NCBI GenBank assembly: GCA_937923365.1
Contig: CALAIJ010000091.1
Coordinates: 1 to 12,382 of the forward strand
Reading direction: 5' to 3'
Length of the DNA: 12,382 nucleotides
Source: an uncultured Sulfitobacter sp.
GTDB lineage: Bacteria; Pseudomonadota; Alphaproteobacteria; Rhodobacterales; Rhodobacteraceae
The notes under the pieces are model-generated. The model saw only the letters and a list, made by a program, of their open reading frames with translations, was not told where the DNA came from and searched no databases. This document shows positions 1 to 6,640 of the stretch, one piece after another; within the stretch, counting starts at the first letter, position 1; every line of letters starts with the position of its first letter. A program made the translations under genes and the position numbers.

Positions 1-843
1 CAGGAGGCGTGGGACCAGTTGCAGTTCGCATTGCGTCTGGGCCAACAGCCGCAGGTGTGCGTCACGACAACGCCGCGCAATGTGAATGTGCTGAAACGGC
101 TGTTGAAAGCGCCATCCACCGTCACCACCCATGCACCAACAGAGGCAAATGCCGCCAATCTGGCAACATCCTTTCTGGAGGAGGTCCGCGCGCGGTACAA
201 TGGCACGCGACTGGGGCGGCAAGAGCTGGACGGCGTATTGCTTGTCGACGCGGTAGGCGCGCTTTGGACCACGCAGATACTGGAAGGTGCGCGCGCGCAG
301 AAGCTGCCCGCATTTGACCGCATCGTTGTCGGGCTGGACCCTGCGACCACAAGCAATTCCAAGTCGGACGAATGCGGGATTGTTGTTGTAGGCGCAGTCA
401 CCAAGGGTCCCGTTCAGGATTGGCGCGCCGTCGTACTTGCCGATTGCACCGTTCAGGGGGCCACGCCCAGCGGCTGGGCTAAGGCGGCCATTCAGGCAAT
501 GGAGCTGCACGGTGCCGACAGGCTGGTGGCAGAGGTCAATCAGGGTGGCCAGATGGTCGGAGAGGTATTGCGCGGGATTGATCCGCTTGTGCCGCTCAAG
601 GCCGTGCATGCTTCCCGCGGCAAGGTCGCACGGGCAGAGCCTGTGGCGGCCCTCTATGAGCAGGGGCGCGTCACCCATGTTGCAGGCCTTGATGCGTTGG
701 AGGACCAGATGTGCCGGATGACGGCGCAGGGCTTTGAAGGCAGCGGCAGCCCTGACCGTGTGGACGCGCTTGTCTGGGCCTTGCACGAGCTGATGATCGA
801 ACCTGCCGCCAAGTGGTGTGCGCCGGGCGTACGCAGTTTGTAA
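1..843 (+). CDS. g2: GTA large terminase subunit, C-terminal part (5'-truncated by window)
   Basis: This is the DNA-packaging ATPase/nuclease that feeds host DNA into GTA proheads. The frame is open from base 1, so the N-terminal ATPase half (Walker A and B) lies upstream and 280 residues are visible. A TTTP segment at codons near 67-78 resembles the coupling motif of terminase ATPases. It is followed by an RNase H-like nuclease domain. Three acidic candidates for metal binding are Asp in VGLDPA (codon 337-339), Glu in VAEVNQ (532-534) and Asp in DRVDAL (763-765). The Terminase_6 type and the position directly before a portal gene fit g2 of RcGTA-like clusters. A TTG at 19 is in frame but is not a credible start because coding continues upstream. 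The frame ends in TAA at 841-843, followed by an unusually long gap before g3. Confidence 0.95.
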   Translation, partial: QEAWDQLQFALRLGQQPQVCVTTTPRNVNVLKRLLKAPSTVTTHAPTEANAANLATSFLEEVRARYNGTRLGRQELDGVLLVDAVGALWTTQILEGARAQKLPAFDRIVVGLDPATTSNSKSDECGIVVVGAVTKGPVQDWRAVVLADCTVQGATPSGWAKAAIQAMELHGADRLVAEVNQGGQMVGEVLRGIDPLVPLKAVHASRGKVARAEPVAALYEQGRVTHVAGLDALEDQMCRMTAQGFEGSGSPDRVDALVWALHELMIEPAAKWCAPGVRSL

Positions 844-896
844 GCCAATCGGGCGTCTCGTCACAGGCAACGATGGAACGGGCATCCAGAGACCGT

Positions 897-937
897 GAAG
901 CGGACCGGCCCATTGCGGCCGGTCCGTTTCGTTTTCG
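897..937 (+). terminator. Intrinsic-terminator-like hairpin after g2
   Basis: A perfect 10-bp inverted repeat, CGGACCGGCC at 901-910 and GGCCGGTCCG at 917-926, encloses a 6-nt loop. Flanking GAAG and TTTC extend it to 14 bp with one G-U pair. A T-rich stretch (927-937, seven T in the first nine bases) follows. It starts 53 bp after the g2 stop. It has the form of a Rho-independent terminator for rightward transcription. Whether it stops all, some or none of the transcripts entering g3 is unknown. Confidence 0.7.
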
Positions 938-942
938 CACAT

Positions 943-964
943 GCTTTGCCCTGCGGGGCAAGGC
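943..964 (+). other. Second hairpin in g2-g3 gap
   Basis: A 9-bp stem pairs 943-951 with 956-964 around a TGCG tetraloop. The inner six pairs (TTGCCC with GGGCAA) are perfect, and one wobble lies outside them. No T tract follows, so it is not a terminator on its own. It could be part of a leader or small RNA structure. Confidence 0.45.
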
Positions 965-1013
965 GAAGCGCGGGCAGAGACAGGGCGCCGCAGCTGTTGC
1001 GGCCCCAACGAAC

Positions 1014-1030
1014 GGTCTGGTTTTCAGACC
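1014..1030 (+). other. Third hairpin in g2-g3 gap
   Basis: GGTCTG at 1014-1019 pairs perfectly with CAGACC at 1025-1030 around a GTTTT loop. TTAATCCCTT follows. It lies about 90 bp upstream of the portal start. The function is unknown, and a stem this short can arise by chance. Confidence 0.35.
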
Positions 1031-1106
1031 TTAATCCCTTCCTGCGAAATTGTGATTGCGCCGGTTGGAGCGGGTCACTTGGCCCCCAAGCACAGGCAAA
1101 ACAGAT

Positions 1107-1113
1107 GAAGGAG
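1107..1113 (+). promoter_or_regulatory. Shine-Dalgarno sequence fixing the portal start
   Basis: GAAGGAG lies 8 nt before the ATG at 1122. It supports that start over the in-frame upstream codon at 1056, which has no comparable site. Confidence 0.8.
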
Positions 1114-1121
1114 CGACGTCA

Positions 1122-2291
1122 ATGGTATTCGATTTTCTGCGCCGCACACATGAGGTGCCCGAGCAAAAGGCCTCGGCCACGGGCCCCGTTGTGGCGTATC
1201 AGACCAGCGGCCGCGTCGCCTGGAGCCCGCGGGATGCTGTCAGCCTGACCAAGGTCGGCTTTTGTGGCAATCCTGTCGGATATCGAGCGGTCAAGCTGAT
1301 CGCTGAAGCCGCCGCCGCCTTGCCACTGGTCGTACAGGATCATGAGACGCGGTACGACACGCATCCGTTGATCTCGCTGTTGGCGCAGCCCAATGGCGGG
1401 CAAGGGCGCGCCGAGCTGCTTGAGGCGCTCTACGCGCAGTTGCTGCTGAGCGGGAACGCCTATGTTGAGGCGGTGGGCGGTGATGCCGTCCTGCCTGCAG
1501 AACTCCATGTGTTGCGATCAGACCGGATGTCTGTCGTGCCCGGCGCTGACGGCTGGCCCATCGCGTATGAATATGCGGTCGGCGGGCGCAAGCATCGCTT
1601 TGATGCCACCGCAGGGTCGCCCATTTGTCATATCAAGAATTTCCACCCGCAGGACGATCACTACGGGTTCAGCCCGCTGCAAGCTGCAGCAATGGCGATG
1701 GATGTGCATAATTCTGCGTCGCGATGGTCCAAGGCATTGCTCGACAATGCCGCACGGCCCTCGGGGGCGATGGTGTATCGCGGGTCGGACGGGCAGGGGA
1801 AGCTGAGCGACGACCAATACGATCGCCTCGTCTCCGAGATGGAGACGATGCATCAAGGCGCGCGCAATGCCGGGCGTCCGATGCTGCTGGAAGGTGGTTT
1901 GGACTGGAAGCCTATGGGCTTTTCACCCTCCGACATGGAGTTCCAGAAGACCAAGGAAAGTGCCGCACGCGAGATCGCGCTGGCCTTCGGGGTGCCGCCC
2001 ATGTTGATCGGCATTCAGGGGGACGCCACCTATGCCAACTACCAAGAGGCGCACAGGGCGTTCTACCGGCTGACCGTTTTGCCACTGGCCACACGGGTCA
2101 CCGCGACATTGGCAACATGGCTCGGGAGCTTTGCCGGCGACATGGTGACGGTAAAACCCGACCTGGATCAGGTGTCTGCACTGAGCGCCGAACGAGACGC
2201 GCAGTGGACGCGCGTCGCCAATGCCGATTTCCTCAACCAAGCAGAAAAGCGAAGTCTTCTGGGGCTGCCAGCGGTGGCGGATGATGACTGA
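1122..2291 (+). CDS. g3: GTA portal protein, HK97 family
   Basis: The portal forms the dodecameric ring at the capsid vertex through which DNA is packaged by the g2 terminase and to which the g6 adaptor binds. The 389-residue product matches the HK97-type portal family (PF04860) in length and pattern. It has an N-terminal segment with NPVGYRAVKLIAEAAAALPL, a central wing/stem region with FSPLQAAAMAMD, and a C-terminal stretch with LAFGVPPMLIG followed by YQEAHRAFYRLTVLPL, typical of these portals. The ATG at 1122 was chosen because of its Shine-Dalgarno sequence. An in-frame start at 1056 would add 22 residues unlike portal N-termini. The last bases overlap the start of g3.5, so the two are probably translationally coupled. 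Confidence 0.95.
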   Translation: MVFDFLRRTHEVPEQKASATGPVVAYQTSGRVAWSPRDAVSLTKVGFCGNPVGYRAVKLIAEAAAALPLVVQDHETRYDTHPLISLLAQPNGGQGRAELLEALYAQLLLSGNAYVEAVGGDAVLPAELHVLRSDRMSVVPGADGWPIAYEYAVGGRKHRFDATAGSPICHIKNFHPQDDHYGFSPLQAAAMAMDVHNSASRWSKALLDNAARPSGAMVYRGSDGQGKLSDDQYDRLVSEMETMHQGARNAGRPMLLEGGLDWKPMGFSPSDMEFQKTKESAAREIALAFGVPPMLIGIQGDATYANYQEAHRAFYRLTVLPLATRVTATLATWLGSFAGDMVTVKPDLDQVSALSAERDAQWTRVANADFLNQAEKRSLLGLPAVADDD

Positions 2292-2508
2292 TGCCGCGCC
2301 CTTCGAAAAGTTTCTCTGTGCGCCTGGCATGCGTTTGCAGGCACATGAAAAGATCAGCGCAATTCATCATGAGAATCTGCTGTCCCGGTTGGAGCGGATC
2401 GAAAAAATGATGGAGCGGCTGGAGAGACGGCTTTGGTTCACGGTCTACGGTGTTGTCGCCGTCATCCTGGGCCAGGCGATTCAGAGTTTTCTGGTGGTCA
2501 CGCCGTAG
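2284..2508 (+). CDS. g3.5: Small coiled-coil/membrane-anchored GTA head protein (g3.5)
   Basis: The product is 74 residues. An N-terminal segment carries FLCAPGMRL. A charged heptad-like helix (about 29-50, rich in Leu, Arg and Glu) follows, and then a single hydrophobic segment (about 51-70, WFTVYGVVAVILGQAIQSFL) that looks like a transmembrane helix. Sequence and position between portal and protease match the g3.5 family of RcGTA-like clusters, which I recall being named a GTA head formation protein. The biochemical role is not evident from sequence. ATG codons at 2281 and 2284 are both in frame and overlap the portal end by 8-11 bp. Only a weak GGTGGCGG precedes them, so translation probably depends on portal translation. 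A holin-like or membrane-tethering role is conceivable but unproven. Confidence 0.85.
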   Translation: MTDAAPFEKFLCAPGMRLQAHEKISAIHHENLLSRLERIEKMMERLERRLWFTVYGVVAVILGQAIQSFLVVTP

Positions 2509-2524
2509 GTGGCGACCCCATTCC

Positions 2525-2531
2525 AAAGGAG
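2525..2531 (+). promoter_or_regulatory. Shine-Dalgarno sequence fixing the protease start
   Basis: AAAGGAG lies 7 nt before the ATG at 2539. It argues against the GTG at 2509 that directly follows the g3.5 stop. Confidence 0.75.
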
Positions 2532-2538
2532 TTTTCCC

Positions 2539-3156
2539 ATGGTTTTCCATATGATCCACCCGGACGTTCCGTCCGGGCACAAGACAGATGTGTCCGATGA
2601 CGGCCAGTTGGAGCGCAAGTTCGCGCGCTTTGGCGAAGAGCTTGCGGTTGCCGATGGTGACGCAGGCGGCACCCAGATCAGCGGCTACGCCAGCCTGTTC
2701 GGCGATGTCGATCAGGGCGGTGACGTGGTGCAGGCAGGGGCCTACGCCGCCAGCCTCAAGACCGTTGCCGCGGCAGGACGCAGCATCAAGATGCTGTGGC
2801 AGCACGACCCCACCCAGCCCATCGGCATTTGGGACGAAGTGCGCGAAGACGCAAAAGGTCTGTGGGTCAAGGGCCGCATCCTTGGTGACGTCGCCAAGGG
2901 GCGCGAAGCAGCTGCATTGATCGCGGCAGGGGCTATCGACGGATTGTCCATCGGCTACCGCACGATCAAGGCCACAAAGAACACCAAGGGCCAGAGGCTC
3001 TTGTCGGAACTGGAGCTTTGGGAGGTGTCACTCGTCACGTTCCCAATGTTGCCCAGTGCGCGGGTTGGCGCCAAGAGCGATGACGTTCTGGAAACCAGTC
3101 TGCGCGAGATGGCGGCGGCCTTTGAAGGGGCGCGCGCTGAGATGGCGCGCCGCTAA
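2539..3156 (+). CDS. g4: Prohead maturation protease, HK97 family (S78)
   Basis: This serine protease is packed inside the prohead. It is expected to cleave the N-terminal scaffold-like arm of the major capsid protein before DNA filling. The product has 205 residues, usual for the family (PF04586). The expected catalytic triad is visible: His89 in LWQHDP, Ser137 in GLSIGYR and Glu162 in LWEVSLVTFP. The motif order, with the H-D-P-T-Q-P-I-G strand and the SLVTFPMLP segment after Glu, is diagnostic. The ATG at 2539 was chosen for its AAAGGAG. The GTG at 2509 would add ten residues, and the ATG at 2551 is a shorter alternative. It lies directly upstream of its substrate, the g5 capsid gene. Confidence 0.95.
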   Translation: MVFHMIHPDVPSGHKTDVSDDGQLERKFARFGEELAVADGDAGGTQISGYASLFGDVDQGGDVVQAGAYAASLKTVAAAGRSIKMLWQHDPTQPIGIWDEVREDAKGLWVKGRILGDVAKGREAAALIAAGAIDGLSIGYRTIKATKNTKGQRLLSELELWEVSLVTFPMLPSARVGAKSDDVLETSLREMAAAFEGARAEMARR

Positions 3157-3186
3157 GCGCCCAACCCTGCATATCGGAGAGATACG

Positions 3187-4353
3187 ATGAGCAAGACCGA
3201 AGAACGGGGCACAGCTTCCCCGGCAGAGGAGGTCCGCGCGGCGGTGACTGGATTTGTCACTGACTTCAAGGGCTTCCAGGCTGACATTGAGAGTAAACTT
3301 CAACAAACGGATGAACGTATGACCCTGCTTGATCGCAAGATGACACTGCCCGCACGTACACCTTTGGGTGGCGCTGTGGATCACGGCGCCCCTCACCAGA
3401 AGGCGTTTAACGCATACCTGCGTAATGGCGACGACGACGCCCTGCGTGGCCTCGAGTTGGAAGGCAAATCGCTGTCCACAGCAGTGAACTCTGACGGGGG
3501 CTATCTGGTCGACCCACAGACTTCGGAGCGCGTGCAATCGGTGCTGAATTCCACAGCTTCCATCCGCGCCATCGCTACCGTTGTCACGGTCGAGGCCACG
3601 TCTTATGACGTGCTGGTCGATCACACGGATGTCGGTGCCGGTTGGGCCACAGAGAGTGACCCTACCGCCGAGACGGACACGCCGCAGATTGACCGCATCA
3701 CTATCGCGCTCAATGAGCTGTCTGCATTGCCCAAAGCATCTCAGCGACTGCTGGATGACAGCGCCTTTGACGTCGAAGGCTGGCTGGCAGGCCGTATCGC
3801 GGACAAGTTCGCCCGCGCCGAGGCCGCAGCCTTCATCAACGGTGACGGTATCGACAAGCCCAAAGGCTTCCTGGCCCACGCCACAGTCGACAATGACGTT
3901 TGGACATGGGGCAACCTTGGCTATGTGCCGTCCGGTGTTGACGGTGATGTCACAGCCGAAGCCATCGTGGATCTGGTCTACGGTCTTGGTGCCCAGTACC
4001 GCGCCAACGGTGCTTTTGTCATGAACTCCAAAACAGCGGGCATCGTGCGCAAGCTGAAGGACGCAGACGGCCGTTTCATGTGGTCAGACGGGCTGGCAGC
4101 GGGCGAGCCTGCACAGCTGATGGGATACCCCGTGTTGGTGGCTGAAGACATGCCGGATGCGGCATCGGATTCCCTGTCCATCGCCTTTGGTGACTTCAAC
4201 GCCGGCTACACCGTGGCAGAGCGCCCCGATCTGCGTATCCTGCGCGATCCCTTCAGCGCCAAGCCACACGTTCTGTTTTATGCCACCAAGCGTGTTGGCG
4301 GTGACGTGAGCGACTTTGCAGCGATCAAGCTGCTGAAATTCGGCGTGGCGTAA
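3187..4353 (+). CDS. g5: Major capsid protein, HK97 fold
   Basis: This is the main shell protein of the GTA head (388 residues; PF05065 type). The N-terminal ~55 residues are charged and helical, resembling the delta/scaffold arm removed by the g4 protease. The shell domain begins before the family motif STAVNSDGGYLVDP (near residues 98-111), which leads into the E-loop and spine helix regions. LPKASQRLLDDSAFDVEGWL and the FINGDGIDKPKGFL segment are typical of this family. The C-terminal part contains LMGYPVLVAEDMP and FGDFNAGYTVAERPDLRI. GGAG at 3176-3179, 7 nt before the ATG, gives it an independent ribosome binding site, as expected for the most abundant protein. It is followed by a structured 168-bp gap. 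Confidence 0.97.
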   Translation: MSKTEERGTASPAEEVRAAVTGFVTDFKGFQADIESKLQQTDERMTLLDRKMTLPARTPLGGAVDHGAPHQKAFNAYLRNGDDDALRGLELEGKSLSTAVNSDGGYLVDPQTSERVQSVLNSTASIRAIATVVTVEATSYDVLVDHTDVGAGWATESDPTAETDTPQIDRITIALNELSALPKASQRLLDDSAFDVEGWLAGRIADKFARAEAAAFINGDGIDKPKGFLAHATVDNDVWTWGNLGYVPSGVDGDVTAEAIVDLVYGLGAQYRANGAFVMNSKTAGIVRKLKDADGRFMWSDGLAAGEPAQLMGYPVLVAEDMPDAASDSLSIAFGDFNAGYTVAERPDLRILRDPFSAKPHVLFYATKRVGGDVSDFAAIKLLKFGVA

Positions 4354-4371
4354 AACCCGCGACGAGTGCCG

Positions 4372-4397
4372 GGGCCGGGGCGACTTGGCCTCGGTCC
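4372..4397 (+). other. Competing hairpin on the 5' flank of the long stem
   Basis: Positions 4372-4380 can pair with 4389-4397 (nine pairs, two G-U) around an 8-nt loop. Bases 4393-4397 are shared with the outer arm of the long inverted repeat, so the two folds exclude each other. Confidence 0.4.
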
Positions 4398-4478
4398 GGG
4401 CGCGCGACCAACTATTCCTCGCATTGTCTAGCTGCTCCCCCTCCGACCGGGCAGTGCGAGCGGGCGCGCGTCCGGGTC
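4393..4478. repeat. Nested long inverted repeat after the capsid gene
   Basis: The outer stem pairs 4393-4406 with 4465-4478 (14 pairs, three of them G-U in RNA). The inner stem pairs 4418-4429 with 4449-4460 (12 pairs, three of them G-U). They are separated by an asymmetric internal loop of 11 and 4 nt and closed by a 19-nt loop. CGGGCGCGCG also occurs as a direct repeat at 4397-4406 and 4461-4470. No T tract follows, so it is not a classical intrinsic terminator. RNA processing, stabilisation of the upstream capsid message, or partial attenuation are possible. Confidence 0.7.
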
Positions 4479-4488
4479 CCTTGGGCCC
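4474..4488 (+). other. Competing hairpin on the 3' flank of the long stem
   Basis: GGGTCC (4474-4479) pairs with GGGCCC (4483-4488) around a CTT loop, with one U-G pair. It uses bases 4474-4478 of the long stem's right arm and so cannot form together with it. No T run follows. Confidence 0.4.
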
Positions 4489-4521
4489 ACCTTTGGAGGG
4501 CATGATTTTTGGAGATGTTCC

Positions 4522-5115
4522 ATGATGTTGATTGAACAAACCCCTGTTCCAGACAACGCGTTGCCCGTGGATGCTTTTAAAGCGCATCTGCGGTTGGGCA
4601 GTGGCTTTGGTCAGGATGATGTCCAGAACCCCGTTCTGCACTCCTTTCTGCGCGCGGCCATCGCGGCCATCGAGGCGCGCACGGGCAAAGCGCTGATTAC
4701 CAGAGAATTTAGCTGGTCGTTAAGTTTCTGGCGCGATGCAAGTGCACAGCGGTTGCCTGTCGCCCCTGCTGTAAACATCACGCGCGTGGCGCTTATCGCC
4801 GCGGATGGTACCGAAACGGACGTCGATGCCGCGCGCTATTGGCTGGAGCGGGACATCCAGCGCCCTCGCTTGCGCGCCGCAGGTGCCAGCCTGCCCGGCA
4901 TCCCCAAGGCGGGGTCCGTCACCATTGCATTTGACGCAGGCTATGGCGCCAGTTGGGACGCCATTCCGCCTGATCTGCAGCAGGCCGTGCTGATGCTGGC
5001 TGCGCATTATTACGAATTTCGCAATGACACAGGGCTGTCAGACGGCTGCATGCCCTTTGGTGTCAGCAGCCTCATCGAGCGGTTCAAGACCATGCGTCTG
5101 GGATCAGGCCAATGA
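4522..5115 (+). CDS. g6: Head-tail adaptor (connector) protein, gp6-like
   Basis: This is the first neck ring, binding under the portal and joining head to tail. The 197-residue product belongs to the phage gp6-like/phiE125 gp8 head-tail connector group. That fits LPVDAFKAHLRLG near the N-terminus, a helix with FLRAAIAAIEARTGKALI, the hydrophobic-aromatic strand FSWSLSFW, and the C-terminal helix PPDLQQAVLMLAAHYYEFRND. The ATG at 4522 has GGAG 7 nt upstream; the next codon is also ATG (4525). The stop overlaps the g7 start as ATGA, indicating coupled translation. The separation from the head module by structured DNA is notable. Confidence 0.92.
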   Translation: MMLIEQTPVPDNALPVDAFKAHLRLGSGFGQDDVQNPVLHSFLRAAIAAIEARTGKALITREFSWSLSFWRDASAQRLPVAPAVNITRVALIAADGTETDVDAARYWLERDIQRPRLRAAGASLPGIPKAGSVTIAFDAGYGASWDAIPPDLQQAVLMLAAHYYEFRNDTGLSDGCMPFGVSSLIERFKTMRLGSGQ

Positions 5116-5450
5116 ATACGCCCAACTTGAGCCAAGCGTTAATCCTTGAAGCGCCAGTGCAACTGCATGATGGCGCCGGCGGATACACGCAGTCGTGGGC
5201 CGCATTGGGCACACTGTGGGCCGAGATCACAGCGCGCACAGGCCGCGAAGCTGCTGCCAGTGCCGCCCCCACCAGCCGTGTCAGTTTCAAGATCGTTGTG
5301 CGCGGCGCGCCTTGGGGCACGCCTGAGCGGCCCAAGCCGCAGCAGCGGTTCCGCGATGGCACCCGTGTTTTCACCATTCAGGCCGTGGCAGAGCGCGACC
5401 CGGAAGGCCGCTATCTGACGTGCTTTGCCGAAGAGGAGATCGTGGTATGA
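5112..5450 (+). CDS. g7: Head closure / stopper protein
   Basis: This 112-residue protein matches the phage head-tail joining family (PF05521). It would form the stopper ring between adaptor and tail terminator that retains packaged DNA. Visible family traits are the N-terminal strand with LHDGAGGYTQSWAALGTLWAEI and a C-terminal beta segment with RDGTRVFTIQAVAERDPEGRYLTCF. It starts in the g6 stop (ATGA, 4-bp overlap) and ends in the same way into g8. No separate Shine-Dalgarno sequence is obvious, so reinitiation is likely. Confidence 0.9.
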   Translation: MNTPNLSQALILEAPVQLHDGAGGYTQSWAALGTLWAEITARTGREAAASAAPTSRVSFKIVVRGAPWGTPERPKPQQRFRDGTRVFTIQAVAERDPEGRYLTCFAEEEIVV

Positions 5451-5857
5451 GCTTTGCCATTTCAGGTCCTTTGCAGGCCGCCATCTTTGGTGCGTTGACG
5501 GGAGATGCCGCTTTGGCCGCGTTGGTCGGCAGCGATATCTATGATGCCGTGCCTTCGGGAAGTTTACCCACCACCTATGTGCGGCTGGGCAGCGAAAGCG
5601 CCACAGATGCTTCAGACATCAGCGGGTCAGGTGCCGTGCACCGGTTCACCGTCTCCGTCATCACCACCGATCCTGGATTTGCCGGAGCCAAGGACGTGGC
5701 CGGTGCTGTCAGCGATGCGCTGCACAATGCCGCCCTTACGCTGAGCCGTGGGCAGTTGATTTCCTTGCAGTTCGAGCAGGCCCGCGCCAGCCGGACAGAG
5801 GCCGGGACCACACGCCAGATCGACATGCGCTTTCGGGCGCGTGTGGCAGACGACTGA
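5447..5857 (+). CDS. g8: Tail terminator protein (DUF3168)
   Basis: This protein caps the head-proximal end of the tail tube and fixes it to the stopper. It has 136 residues and resembles the DUF3168/gp17 tail-terminator family: GPLQAAIFGALTGDAALAALVG, then IYDAVPSGSLPTTYVRLG, and a C-terminal strand RQIDMRFRARV. The start at 5447 overlaps the g7 stop by 4 bp. An ATG at 5420 inside g7 would add nine unlikely residues. It is followed by 43 bp of spacer before the tail tube gene. Confidence 0.9.
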   Translation: MSFAISGPLQAAIFGALTGDAALAALVGSDIYDAVPSGSLPTTYVRLGSESATDASDISGSGAVHRFTVSVITTDPGFAGAKDVAGAVSDALHNAALTLSRGQLISLQFEQARASRTEAGTTRQIDMRFRARVADD

Positions 5858-5900
5858 CCATCCCCAACAGACACGCACGATTTAACTCAGGAGACGAATA

Positions 5901-6329
5901 ATGCCAGTTCAAGCAGGTAGCGACCTTTTGGTCAAAGTGGATATGACAAGTGATGGCCAGTTCCAGACCATCGCTGGGCTGCGCGCCACGCGCATCAGTT
6001 TCAATGCAGAGGCGGTGGATGTCACCGCGCTCGACAGTGAAGGCGGCTGGCGCGAGCTTTTGCCGGACGCAGGTGTGCGCACCTGTGCGATCAGCGGATC
6101 TGGTGTGTTCCGTGATGAAGACACTGATGAGCGCGCACGCCAGTTGTTTTTCGATGGTCTGACGCCTGATTTCCAGATCGTCATTCCCGCATTTGGCGTG
6201 GTTGAAGGGCCTTTTCAGGTCACCGCGCTCGAATATGCCGGCACGCTTAACGGGGAGGCAACCTATGAGCTGAGCCTGCAATCTGCCGGGCTGTTGATCT
6301 TTACCCCTGATCTGCTTGTTGGCCCATGA
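5901..6329 (+). CDS. g9: Major tail tube protein (TP901-1-like)
   Basis: This is the subunit that stacks into hexameric rings to form the tail tube around the tape measure. The 142-residue protein fits the TP901-1 type major tail protein family. It begins MPVQAGSDLLVKVD, contains the FNAEAVDVTALDSEGGWRELL strand-turn typical of tube subunits, and ends with a beta-rich EATYELSLQSAGLL segment. AGGAGA at 5889-5894, 6 nt before the ATG, gives it its own ribosome binding site. That agrees with high copy number. The last codons overlap g10 (ATGA). Confidence 0.93.
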   Translation: MPVQAGSDLLVKVDMTSDGQFQTIAGLRATRISFNAEAVDVTALDSEGGWRELLPDAGVRTCAISGSGVFRDEDTDERARQLFFDGLTPDFQIVIPAFGVVEGPFQVTALEYAGTLNGEATYELSLQSAGLLIFTPDLLVGP

Positions 6330-6640
6330 GCAATCCATGGAGGGGGGATGTGGCGCTGGTCATCAACGGCCAGCCGCATGTTGCACGGCTCACGCTTGGC
6401 GCCTTGGCCGAGCTTGAAGGCAAGCTGGAAGAGGACACGCTGCTTGCCTTGGTGGAACGGTTCGAGGGGGGCCGTTTTTCCAGCCGCGACGTCATTGTTC
6501 TGCTGGGCGCAGGGTTGCGCGGGGCTGGGCAGGCGGTCAGCGACACTGACCTGATGCAGGCCGAGATCGAGGGCGGCCCCATGGCCGCAGCCCGGGCTGC
6601 AGCAGAGCTTTTGGCCCGCGCATTTGTGGTGCCCGAGTGA
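6326..6640 (+). CDS. g10: Tail assembly chaperone-like GTA protein
   Basis: This 104-residue protein lies where siphophages encode the tail assembly chaperone between tube and tape measure. The pattern INGQPHVARLTLGALAELEGKL followed by a helical segment and GGRFSSRDVIVLLGAGLRGAG matches the GTA gp10 (Phage_TAC-like) family. It presumably coats the tape measure and recruits tube subunits during assembly, and is not expected in the finished particle. It overlaps g9 by 4 bp (ATGA) and g10.1 by 4 bp (GTGA). Confidence 0.88.
   Translation: MSNPWRGDVALVINGQPHVARLTLGALAELEGKLEEDTLLALVERFEGGRFSSRDVIVLLGAGLRGAGQAVSDTDLMQAEIEGGPMAAARAAAELLARAFVVPE

Larger units (their letters stand above)
844..1121. 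other. Structured non-coding gap between terminase and portal genes
   Basis: This 278-bp gap has no convincing gene. It holds three hairpins (897-930, 943-964, 1014-1030) and the portal Shine-Dalgarno sequence. I found no convincing sigma-70 promoter or CtrA-type TTAA-N7-TTAA site. The gap is much longer than most of the others in this otherwise compact cluster. Confidence 0.7.
4354..4521. other. GC-rich structured gap between capsid and neck genes
   Basis: No gene is supported in these 168 bp. It is dominated by the long nested inverted repeat at 4393-4478 and two smaller overlapping stems. It ends with the GGAG (4511-4514) that serves g6. Confidence 0.7.

Noticed and set aside
1031..1045. 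TTAA at 1031 as a CtrA-type site upstream of g3
   Set aside because: The second TTAA half-site at the proper 7-bp spacing is absent (CTGC instead).
1050..1085. Possible internal promoter before g3 (TTGTGA as a -35 box)
   Set aside because: No acceptable -10 element occurs at 16-18 bp spacing.
813..1248. Small plus-strand frames in the g2-g3 gap as possible extra genes
   Set aside because: They run through the hairpins and into g3 in other frames, lack ribosome binding sites, and have Arg/Pro/Ala-rich compositions typical of non-coding GC-rich DNA.
178..3240. 15-bp direct repeat (GAGGAGGTCCGCGCG) at 178-192 and 3226-3240
   Set aside because: Both copies are in frame and encode a Glu-Glu-Val-Arg-Ala stretch with favoured codons in two helices. 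This is likely chance rather than a recombination or attachment site.
3028..3879. Minus-strand open frame (283 codons) opposite g4-g5
   Set aside because: It is opposite the prohead protease and capsid genes, is Cys/Arg/His-rich as shadow frames are, and has no Shine-Dalgarno sequence or family likeness.
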